This document shows, piece after piece, positions 1 to 5,536 of a DNA stretch of 11,593 nucleotides. Position 1 is the stretch's first letter; every line of letters starts with the position of its first letter. The stretch comes from Solobacterium sp. (GTDB lineage: Bacteria > Bacillota_I > Bacilli_A > Erysipelotrichales > Erysipelotrichaceae), in contig JAFWJP010000252.1 of the NCBI GenBank assembly GCA_017514645.1, forward strand, positions 1-11,593, in the 5' to 3' direction. Position numbers and translations under genes: made by a program. The notes under the pieces were generated by a model. The model saw only the letters and a list, made by a program, of their open reading frames with translations. It was not told the origin of the DNA and searched no databases.

Positions 1-821
1 ACACTCTCGAGGGCCGGGAAATCATGCCATTCCAGGTAAAGGGCTATGAGCACTATTTTAAGAAGAAACTCAAGTACGGTACTGCCAAGCTCGTTTATAA
101 GCACGGCAAATTCTTTCTCCATGTTCCTGTGACATTCGAAGTTCCCGATGTAGGCGAATCTGATATCTCACATGTCGTCGGCATCGACCGGGGTATCAAT
201 TTTACCGCCGTCTCATATGACAGCGACGGAAGGTCAGTTTTTTACAGCGGAAAAGAAATCAAGCAGAAGCGGGCGCACTACAAGGAACTGCGGAGGGAAC
301 TCCAGATGAAACGCACTCCCTCTTCAAGGCGAAGACTGAAAGCGATCGGTCAGCGAGAAAACCGTTGGATGCAGGATGTGAACCATCGTGTATCGAAGGC
401 ACTCGTTGAAAGCAACCCGAAGCACACACTCTTCGTTCTGGAAGACCTCTCTAATATACGTTGCGCAACGGAATGTGTGAGAAAGAAAGACCGCTATGTA
501 TCGGTCTCCTGGTCTTTCTACGATCTGGAACAGAAGCTGAAGTACAAGGCGGCCATGAATGAGTGCTTGGTGATCGATGTCGACCCACGCTATACGAGCC
601 AGACCTGTCCGTGCTGCGGGCATACTGACAGGAACAACCGGATCAAAAAGATCCATACGTTCGTATGCAGACAGTGCGGATATACATCGAACGATGACCG
701 GATCGGCGCAATGAATCTCTGCCGGATGGGAAAAGAGTACCTCGCAGAGTCTCAGAAGAGCATATCTCTTCTGAGTGGGGCACAGTCAATTGTCCCTGAT
801 GTAACATCAGTTTCGGCATAA
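1..821 (+). CDS. tnpB: RNA-guided endonuclease TnpB (IS605 OrfB), 5' truncated by window edge
   Basis: TnpB is the RuvC-type nuclease of IS200/IS605 elements; guided by an omega-RNA it cuts the empty donor site and favours retention of the element. The frame is open to the left edge (first whole codon at 3), and the ATG at 24 lies inside the conserved part, so it is not the true start. Counting from that ATG, the RuvC-I motif GIDRG has Asp55, RuvC-II FVLEDLSNIR has Glu140, and RuvC-III NDDRIGAMNL has Asp225. A zinc ribbon uses Cys195, 198, 215 and 218. All three catalytic acidic residues are present, so the visible part appears intact. Full-length relatives have roughly 370-400 residues, so about 100-130 N-terminal residues lie upstream. 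Family assignment is firm; activity is inferred. Confidence 0.93.
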   Translation, partial: TLEGREIMPFQVKGYEHYFKKKLKYGTAKLVYKHGKFFLHVPVTFEVPDVGESDISHVVGIDRGINFTAVSYDSDGRSVFYSGKEIKQKRAHYKELRRELQMKRTPSSRRRLKAIGQRENRWMQDVNHRVSKALVESNPKHTLFVLEDLSNIRCATECVRKKDRYVSVSWSFYDLEQKLKYKAAMNECLVIDVDPRYTSQTCPCCGHTDRNNRIKKIHTFVCRQCGYTSNDDRIGAMNLCRMGKEYLAESQKSISLLSGAQSIVPDVTSVSA

Positions 822-906
822 GTCGATTCAAAAAAGGCAGGAGGCGAAAGCCGTTCGTACTGCTGGATAGTTACAAGCCCAAGTGCTTTAGCCTTGGGTA
901 GTTGAC
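780..906 (+). ncRNA. Putative omega-RNA (reRNA) scaffold at the tnpB 3' end
   Basis: TnpB guide RNAs are made from the 3' end of tnpB through the right end of the element, with the guide taken from the flanking DNA. Three nested or serial hairpins are visible. CTGATG/CATCAG (796-801/805-810) lies inside the last codons of tnpB. GCAG/CTGC (837-840/860-863) encloses a GGC-GAAA-GCC tetraloop stem (843-852). A terminal CCCAAG/CTTGGG stem (878-883/893-898) is followed by GTAGTTGAC. The guide would begin near 907 and read into the 3' end of the adjacent minus-strand ORF. The 5' boundary is a guess; the 3' boundary follows the right-end motif. Confidence 0.6.
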
Positions 907-913
907 CCGGTAT

Positions 914-921
914 GCCTCCTC
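914..921 (-). promoter_or_regulatory. Orphan ribosome-binding site (GAGGAGGC) next to the IS end
   Basis: On the minus strand the 70-residue ORF's stop codon runs straight into GAGGAGG, an excellent Shine-Dalgarno. Only about 7 nt of host sequence follow before the IS right end at about 906, and no start codon lies at the right distance. A ribosome binding site overlapping a stop codon is typical of translationally coupled operon genes, so a downstream gene may have been separated from its start signals by the insertion. Confidence 0.4.
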
Positions 922-1132
922 AGTTGCAGTCACGCACCGCACGCTGCAGCTCTATCTTGAGATTGGAACGCCTGCGGGCTTTCGCGGGCTTGGTCTCGAC
1001 CACACGCACGCCCGGAGCGGCTGTTCCCCGCTTTGCCGCATTGGCTTCCTTCCGTGCCTGCCGGTTCTTCTTTCCGGGATTCTTCTTTGCCCGGAGCAGT
1101 TCCTTCTTCAGGTGTTTCTTGGCATTGTCCAT
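920..1132 (-). CDS. Small Lys/Arg-rich hypothetical protein (70 aa)
   Basis: I do not recognise this protein. It has 70 residues and is strongly basic: an N-terminal amphipathic-looking stretch (NAKKHLKKELLRAKK) is followed by KKNRQARKEANAAKR and a second basic cluster KAKARR-like near residues 49-55 (KPAKARRRSN). It has no signal peptide or membrane segment, and the charge suggests nucleic-acid binding, though no fold is recognisable. The composition is more protein-like than the overlapping plus-strand frames, which are Cys/Leu-rich shadows. No clear Shine-Dalgarno precedes the ATG; a TACAAT hexamer lies 6 nt upstream, which could mean a nearly leaderless transcript. Its TGA stop is 14 nt from the IS right end, so the 3' end may be native or may have been altered by insertion. 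It might also not be a gene. Confidence 0.4.
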   Translation of the reverse strand: MDNAKKHLKKELLRAKKNPGKKNRQARKEANAAKRGTAAPGVRVVETKPAKARRRSNLKIELQRAVRDCN

Positions 1133-1150
1133 AACTGTATTGTAGCGCAG

Positions 1151-1174
1151 AAGAAAGCACTCCGGAGAGTGCTT
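1151..1174 (-). terminator. Rho-independent terminator of the large lipoprotein gene
   Basis: An 8-bp perfect stem (1155-1162/1167-1174) with a 4-nt loop is followed on the minus strand by a broken T-run (TTTCTTCT). It sits 33 nt beyond the stop codon at 1207. The hairpin is identical base for base to the one at 4139-4158 at the other side of the same gene. Confidence 0.7.
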
Positions 1175-1206
1175 GTCTGTCTACGACGAAATAGATGCTT
1201 TTCCTA

Positions 1207-3999
1207 TCAGATCCAGCCATTGGACTTGAAGGCGTTTATGATCTGGGTTTGAATCTCCGTTTCTGATTCTGATGCGTATTGACTGTAGAGCACGTTGCAA
1301 AGGAACACCGCCTCACCGTATGTGCAGTTTTTCAGGTTATAAGTTTCACCAAAAGCTGGAAATGTGATTGTCATGTTGTTTCGGTCAATCTGTACAGGAT
1401 CAATTTCTTCTTCACCGCTGAAGCTGCCTTCCTGATCGACTGTAACTATTGAATAATTGTCCGCATCCCCGCTTGCCACACCGTAGTCCGGATGGATTGA
1501 ATAACCGGCATTATCCACAAAAAGGAGAGTCTCTACTGTAATTCTGTCGCCCCAGCTGAAGCTGATTCCCCATTCATTGTCTTCTGTTGAGGACACTGTA
1601 TATTGTGAAGAGTCAACATTTTTAACCTCTACTATCAAGCCGTATTCCTCAATTTGAACGGCTTGACCGGTGACAGTACAGACATTGTCCGAAGTCAGGA
1701 CAATTTCAACCTGGCTCACTTTGAGCGTACCTATGTCATCTGTGATCGTATAGTTGTCCGGGTTAACGTCGCCCCATTCGATACTGTATGTATTAGGCGT
1801 ATCTCCTGCATCAGTGATCGTTCCCGTAATGCTTACTGCAGGAGAATCGCCCGCAGCCCAGGAGTCAACGGTATAGCCCGGTTCGGTCAACGGCGTGCCG
1901 TCATAGACCTTCTCAGCAGGATCGGTAGTGATCGTGACAGGCTTGGGTTCCACCGTTAGGGTTCCGTCCTTTGTGGTAACGGAGAACTTGCTGGTTACAT
2001 CATTCTCCTTTGCATCAAAGATTACGTATTCAACGATCTTGTTTTCGACGGTGCCCGCATCCGTGATGCTTCCTGAGCAGCTTGCCAGGCATGTATATCC
2101 TTTGGGAAGGCCGGTAACCGTATAGGTCTCGACAATCAGTTCTTCACCGTCATAGACCTTACTGCCGGAGTCTGCTGTGATGGTAACCTTTTGGGTCTCC
2201 GGTTTATCCGGTGTTGACGGCTTGTTCGGATTGACGGGAGGATTCTCCGGCTGTACCGGGGCATCCGTCTTGTTGTCCACCTTCGCGAAGACCGTCAGGG
2301 TGCCGAGGTCTTCGGACAGGATATAGTTTGCGGCATTCGCTGTGCCCCAGTCGATCTCATAGGTGTTGATGCTCTGACCTGCAAAAGTCCGGCTGCCGGT
2401 AGCTTTCACTCTGATGGAATCGTCGATCGCTGCGGAGGTGAATGCCACTTCTCTGCCGCCCAGTGCCCTGCCGTTGTAGTCGGTGATGTCCGAATCGATG
2501 CTGATCTGCGTAATGACATTGTTGTACAGCAGCTGCGGCTCCTCTTCATCATCTGTCTCCGGGAGCTCCCCGATGCGCTTTTGTATCTTTTCCTGATCCC
2601 AGCCGGCATCTTTGCACGCCTGTGCCAGAAGCGCCGGATCCGCCACATAGATCCTCAGCATGCCCTCGGGAATCTCATCTTCCGTGATGTTCTCGATGCT
2701 GAAATCAATGCTCCGGTCTGTTCCTTCTGAGATCTGAAGTGTCAGCTTCTGCCCTGCCAGCAGGTTCATTTCCCGTGTTTCTCCGGTCACCGGGTTGGTT
2801 CCCTGGACCATCATGGTACCGCTGAGGCAGTACAGTTCCTTCCGGCCTGTAATGCTTTCGGTCCCCCAGGCACTGTTGCGCCAGGACGGTGCTGCCGGAT
2901 CACCGGATGCACCGGCAATGACCCCTGCCTGCGGATTGGTCAGCGGTGTTCCGTCATAAACCTTGGATGCGCTTCCCGTCCACACGGTAATGTACGCCGG
3001 CGTCACGGTCAGAATGCCGCTCACTGTACTGATGCTTGTGAAATGCGATGTGACGTCTTCACCGTCAGCGTTGTAAATCACGTACTTCGTGATGGGATTC
3101 TCACTGGTTCCGGCGTCTGTCTGGGTACCGGAAGCGGCAGCGGAAGCACTGAAGCCGACGGGAAGACCGTAGATCAGCACGTCGCTCGGCCTTGTCAGCG
3201 GCATGCCGTCATAGGTCTTGCTGGCGCTCTGGGCGACCAGTGTAACAGTGCCGTCGTATGTCCAGTCTCCGGAAGCACTGTAGGTCTCATCTCCGTCCCC
3301 GCCTTTTGACGGACTGAACTGAATGCGGTTTGAAAGGTCCGGGTTGTTCCTGATCAGCTCGTCAATGAATCCCGCTGTATCATCCTGCGTGATCTCTGCA
3401 ATCGTAAATGCTGTATTCCCCGTGCCTGCAGCGTCCTGCTCGTACTGCATGACCGCTTTGTTCCCCACAGGTACATTGGCAAGCCGTCCGCCTGCATCCG
3501 TATAGGAGACATCCGCACTTCCTTCCAGAACGCCCATGGTTGAGGCTCTTGTGCCATTGTCCTGAGGCTTGTCCATAGCAAAAACAATGGTCCCCGTGAT
3601 ATCCGTATCCATGGATGCCGTGCTAATGGTCAATGACTCATCTTCCTTCAGCTTCTCACGGACATCCAGCAGCATCCTTCCTTCGGAAAGAATGAGTCTG
3701 ATCTGATTGTCCTCCCGGATATAGTCCACCTTTGTATCCGTATCCAGATACAGTGTTTTATCCTGATCCAGGACAATTGAAGCCGTGCTGTCACTGCCGG
3801 TCTCAAAGCTCTCTGCATCACCGGTCACTTCCCCGATCTCGATCATTCTGCGGATCCCTGCCTCATCGGTAGAGGAACCTTCACCCGCAGTGCGGGCAAT
3901 CCCTGCATCGGAGCCCTGTGTACTACAGCCGGCACTGAAGAGAACCAGCACGCCTGCAAGGCAGGACCTCAGAATCCGTTTTATCCCCATATGCTTCAT
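1207..3999 (-). CDS. Large surface lipoprotein with FecR-like region and YDG/MBG-type repeats (930 aa)
   Basis: Predicted to be secreted and lipid-anchored on the outer face of the membrane. A basic N-terminus and hydrophobic core end at the lipobox SAGC (Cys25). Residues 73-225 look like a FecR-like beta region (LDQDKTLYLDTDTKV ... LEGSADVSY ... PVGNKAVMQ). YDG/MBG-type repeats begin at residues 256 (KTYDGMPLT), 341 (KVYDGTPLT, cut short at about 363), 503 (ITDYNGRALG), 604 (KVYDGEEL) and 690 (KVYDGTPLT), most ending in GTLTV. A second partial FecR-like segment spans about 364-490. A Pro/Asn linker lies at 580-600. The C-terminal 160 residues hold a divergent repeat and an unassigned tail. 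The start has GGAGGG 7 nt upstream; the ATG at residue 4 is too far from it. No LPXTG anchor is present. Repeats of this sort occur in bacterial adhesins, but the ligand here is unknown. Confidence 0.85.
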   Translation of the reverse strand: MKHMGIKRILRSCLAGVLVLFSAGCSTQGSDAGIARTAGEGSSTDEAGIRRMIEIGEVTGDAESFETGSDSTASIVLDQDKTLYLDTDTKVDYIREDNQIRLILSEGRMLLDVREKLKEDESLTISTASMDTDITGTIVFAMDKPQDNGTRASTMGVLEGSADVSYTDAGGRLANVPVGNKAVMQYEQDAAGTGNTAFTIAEITQDDTAGFIDELIRNNPDLSNRIQFSPSKGGDGDETYSASGDWTYDGTVTLVAQSASKTYDGMPLTRPSDVLIYGLPVGFSASAAASGTQTDAGTSENPITKYVIYNADGEDVTSHFTSISTVSGILTVTPAYITVWTGSASKVYDGTPLTNPQAGVIAGASGDPAAPSWRNSAWGTESITGRKELYCLSGTMMVQGTNPVTGETREMNLLAGQKLTLQISEGTDRSIDFSIENITEDEIPEGMLRIYVADPALLAQACKDAGWDQEKIQKRIGELPETDDEEEPQLLYNNVITQISIDSDITDYNGRALGGREVAFTSAAIDDSIRVKATGSRTFAGQSINTYEIDWGTANAANYILSEDLGTLTVFAKVDNKTDAPVQPENPPVNPNKPSTPDKPETQKVTITADSGSKVYDGEELIVETYTVTGLPKGYTCLASCSGSITDAGTVENKIVEYVIFDAKENDVTSKFSVTTKDGTLTVEPKPVTITTDPAEKVYDGTPLTEPGYTVDSWAAGDSPAVSITGTITDAGDTPNTYSIEWGDVNPDNYTITDDIGTLKVSQVEIVLTSDNVCTVTGQAVQIEEYGLIVEVKNVDSSQYTVSSTEDNEWGISFSWGDRITVETLLFVDNAGYSIHPDYGVASGDADNYSIVTVDQEGSFSGEEEIDPVQIDRNNMTITFPAFGETYNLKNCTYGEAVFLCNVLYSQYASESETEIQTQIINAFKSNGWI
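2508..2910 (-). other. Second FecR-like segment interrupting a YDG repeat inside the large lipoprotein
   Basis: Residues about 364-498 of the 930-residue lipoprotein do not continue the YDG repeat that starts at residue 341. They instead resemble the C-terminal half of the FecR-like region at residues 150-226: LSGTMMVQG..TGETREMNLLAGQKLTLQ..ENITEDE parallels LEGSADVSYTDAGGRLANVPVGNKAVMQ..AEITQDD, and both end in a short helical, acidic stretch. After residue 500 a complete repeat begins afresh. This is an alignment by eye. Confidence 0.5.
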
Positions 4000-4062
4000 A
4001 ATATGTCCCTCCGAACTCTAAAACACCAGATACTGCATCCGGCATAATCATCAAGTACTACC

Positions 4063-4091
4063 ATTATATCGTGCCGGTGTACAAACCCGAA
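4063..4091 (-). promoter_or_regulatory. Putative promoter of the large lipoprotein gene
   Basis: A perfect TATAAT reads on the minus strand at 4068-4063, about 63 nt before the start codon. Seventeen bases upstream the -35 position is TTCGGG (4091-4086), a poor match. That hexamer is one arm of a 6-bp inverted repeat, TTCGGG/CCCGAA (4086-4091/4100-4105), which could be an operator. Confidence 0.5.
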
Positions 4092-4135
4092 CAGACATAT
4101 TCGGGATTGTTCCAGATCAGCATCTTCTGTAACGC

Positions 4136-4158
4136 AAAAAGCACTCCGGAGAGTGCTT
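4136..4158 (-). terminator. Rho-independent terminator of the 140-residue ORF
   Basis: An 8-bp perfect stem (4139-4146/4151-4158) with a 4-nt loop is followed on the minus strand by five T residues. It begins 10 nt beyond the stop codon at 4169. The other strand reads GTTTT after the stem, so weak bidirectional function is possible. It is identical to the hairpin at 1155-1174. Confidence 0.8.
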
Positions 4159-4168
4159 GTTTTCGTCT

Positions 4169-4591
4169 TCAGTCTATCCTTCTCTTCTCGACCATGTCCC
4201 GGTACGCCTGCCAGCCCTTCTCAGATATATCCCACTCGATACGGTTGTACGCAAAGAACCGAAGAACTACGTCTCCCAGATATTGTCTTGTCCATCTGTT
4301 TTGAAGCCCCCGGTCAGCTGTAACGATCATATCCGGGTAACAGAGCGAGATTGTCCCGGCACAGTCGTCGTCAATATAGTTATAACCATTGGTTTTGCTG
4401 TTGATTGTCTTTACAATGTTTGCATAAAACCTGGCTGTACTGTGGGGAGATATATGATAGGACCGTTCCCCTGTAATCGTATCTCCGATAATCCTTTCAA
4501 TGACATAGACATTGCCGTTCGGGTAAATTGATGTTGTTACTGTATACGCAATCTGATCGAGTTCTAACTGTATATTTATATTATAATGCAC
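4169..4591 (-). CDS. Hypothetical protein (140 aa), unrecognised
   Basis: No family is recognised. The protein is soluble-looking, with no signal peptide or membrane segment. It is rich in Tyr and Ile in its first half (TSIYPNGNVYVIERIIGD) and has a helical, charged C-terminus (DISEKGWQAYRDMVEKRR), a mixed beta-then-alpha pattern. The only in-frame start is a GTG at 4591: a TAG stop lies two codons upstream and no ATG occurs before residue 87. No Shine-Dalgarno sits at a proper distance; the nearest, AGGTGA, is about 17 nt upstream. The region is more AT-rich by eye than the genes around it. A strong terminator directly follows the stop, which supports it being transcribed. It could be a decayed or recently acquired gene. 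Confidence 0.6.
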   Translation of the reverse strand: MHYNINIQLELDQIAYTVTTSIYPNGNVYVIERIIGDTITGERSYHISPHSTARFYANIVKTINSKTNGYNYIDDDCAGTISLCYPDMIVTADRGLQNRWTRQYLGDVVLRFFAYNRIEWDISEKGWQAYRDMVEKRRID

Positions 4592-4638
4592 TGACTATGC
4601 AGAAAAAGGATCACCTGATATATAAGTAGACCCATTAC

Positions 4639-4675
4639 AAAACAAGTCTAAGAACCTCCTCCCAGACTTGTTTTT
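4639..4675. terminator. Bidirectional hairpin terminator between divergent genes
   Basis: An 11-bp perfect stem (4639-4649/4664-4674) has A-rich and T-rich outer ends, so it could terminate in either direction. The 14-nt loop carries CCTCCTCCC, whose complement is GGAGGAGG. It lies in the 206-nt gap between two divergently transcribed genes, where no known transcript ends, so what it serves is unclear. Confidence 0.6.
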
Positions 4676-4682
4676 AAATCAC

Positions 4683-4703
4683 CCGGGTTCACTGTGAGCC
4701 CGG
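4683..4703. other. GC-rich hairpin in the divergent intergenic region
   Basis: CCGGGTTC and GAGCCCGG (4683-4690/4696-4703) form an 8-bp stem with one G-T pair and a 5-nt loop. No T-run follows on either strand. Together with the terminator at 4639-4675 it occupies most of the structured part of the 4592-4797 gap; I see no gene there. Confidence 0.4.
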
Positions 4704-4739
4704 ATCATCCGGACTATCATCCTAAATATAAACCGTGGG

Positions 4740-4768
4740 TTTCCTCATCCGATATCGGTTATTATAAT
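4740..4768 (+). promoter_or_regulatory. Putative promoter of the small lipoprotein gene, with palindrome in the spacer
   Basis: TATAAT lies at 4763-4768, 29 nt before the start codon. The -35 position 17 nt upstream (TTTCCT) is a weak match. A perfect 10-bp palindrome, CCGATATCGG (4749-4758), sits between the two boxes and could bind a regulator. The ribosome binding site AGAGG (4787-4791) is 6 nt from the ATG. Confidence 0.5.
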
Positions 4769-4797
4769 CGGAAATATACACAGAAAAGAGGCTTAAG

Positions 4798-5478
4798 ATG
4801 AAGAAATCACTATCAAGGATGCTGATACTGTTCACGGTTCCGGCTTTGGCAGCCTGCGGAGCTTCCGATGACGGAAGTGACGTTTCACCAAGCAATGACA
4901 ATCAATCACAGGAAGTGCAGACATCACCTGCGGAAACAGAACAGTCATCTGCACGTATCGTCGGCAATAATACACTCGGCTATCTTGACCTGGGAGATCA
5001 TGCCGAAAAGCTTAAGGTGGACTGGGAAAAGGAAGAATCAATAGGTCTCAGCAGTTCTGATGCCCGGGCAACGATCATCCTTGATGATCTTTCTGCCATG
5101 TACAGCATCAAAGAGGACGCTTCCCTGAAAGATGCCGCAGACAACATCCGGAATGACCTTGCAGGCATGGGCTACCAAGGAATCAATGTAGCCGAGTTTA
5201 CGATCGACGGAAATGATGCTTTGCAGATCTATGTTGATCATACTTTGGAAGAATTCGGTGATGAACGCTTTGCGACAGTTGCCTATATTACCCGGAACAA
5301 GGACGGAAAATATGTCTCTGTTACGGTTCGTGCACCTCAGGAAGGATGGCGGAATGAAGATGGTTCACTCTATCATCCACACATTTTGATTTGGACGATA
5401 TCGCAAAAGCATGGACTTTCAGCAAGTAGTATACACAGATTAACAGACAGTATATCACTTTGGAAATCGAATATATAA
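4798..5478 (+). CDS. Small lipoprotein (226 aa), function unknown
   Basis: A basic N-terminus (MKKSLSRM), a hydrophobic stretch and the lipobox LAAC (Cys20) mark this as a lipid-anchored extracytoplasmic protein. Residues 21-55 are a Ser/Asn/Gln/Glu-rich, low-complexity spacer, usual for a tether. The folded part (about 56-226) begins VGNNTLGYLDLGDHAEKL and alternates predicted strands and helices (LKDAADNIRNDLAGMGYQG). I do not recognise a named domain. The start is fixed by AGAGG 6 nt upstream. The gene stands alone: it is divergent to the 140-residue ORF and converges on pepD at a shared terminator. A function in envelope stress, adhesion or substrate binding cannot be told apart from sequence alone. 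Confidence 0.85.
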   Translation: MKKSLSRMLILFTVPALAACGASDDGSDVSPSNDNQSQEVQTSPAETEQSSARIVGNNTLGYLDLGDHAEKLKVDWEKEESIGLSSSDARATIILDDLSAMYSIKEDASLKDAADNIRNDLAGMGYQGINVAEFTIDGNDALQIYVDHTLEEFGDERFATVAYITRNKDGKYVSVTVRAPQEGWRNEDGSLYHPHILIWTISQKHGLSASSIHRLTDSISLWKSNI

Positions 5479-5514
5479 AAGGCAGACCGGGGATCATATC
5501 CCGATCTGCCTTTT
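5477..5514. terminator. Bidirectional terminator between the small lipoprotein and pepD
   Basis: A 10-bp perfect outer stem, AAAAGGCAGA/TCTGCCTTTT (5477-5486/5505-5514), is topped by an inner GGGAT/ATCCC stem. Both strands leave a T-run, so it can end transcripts from both convergent genes. Its first bases overlap the lipoprotein stop codon. Confidence 0.88.
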
Positions 5515-5536
5515 AGATTACTCTGAAGAACAGTGC

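Larger units (their letters stand above)
1..906 (+). mobile_element. Right part of an IS200/IS605-family (TnpB-carrying) insertion sequence
   Basis: The element enters from the left edge, so its left end and any tnpA are outside the window. Seen here are a tnpB reading frame to 821, a structured 3' region, and a right-end hairpin (arms 878-883 and 893-898) followed by GTAGTTGAC. In IS605-like elements this kind of subterminal hairpin marks the right end recognised by the Y1 transposase and forms the 3' end of the TnpB guide RNA. I place the element boundary at about 906 from that motif; it could be off by a few bases. These elements leave no target-site duplication, so none is expected. Confidence 0.8.

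Noticed and set aside
902..1252. Plus-strand frames of 116 and 77 codons opposite the small basic ORF
   Set aside because: They start at or inside the IS boundary, are Cys/Leu/Phe-rich mirror translations of a Lys/Arg-rich frame, and read across the lipoprotein terminator.
4600..4660. Short minus-strand TTG-initiated frame of about 16 codons after GGAGGAGG in the terminator loop
   Set aside because: The apparent ribosome binding site is inside a stable hairpin loop and the frame is very short with no sign of coding.
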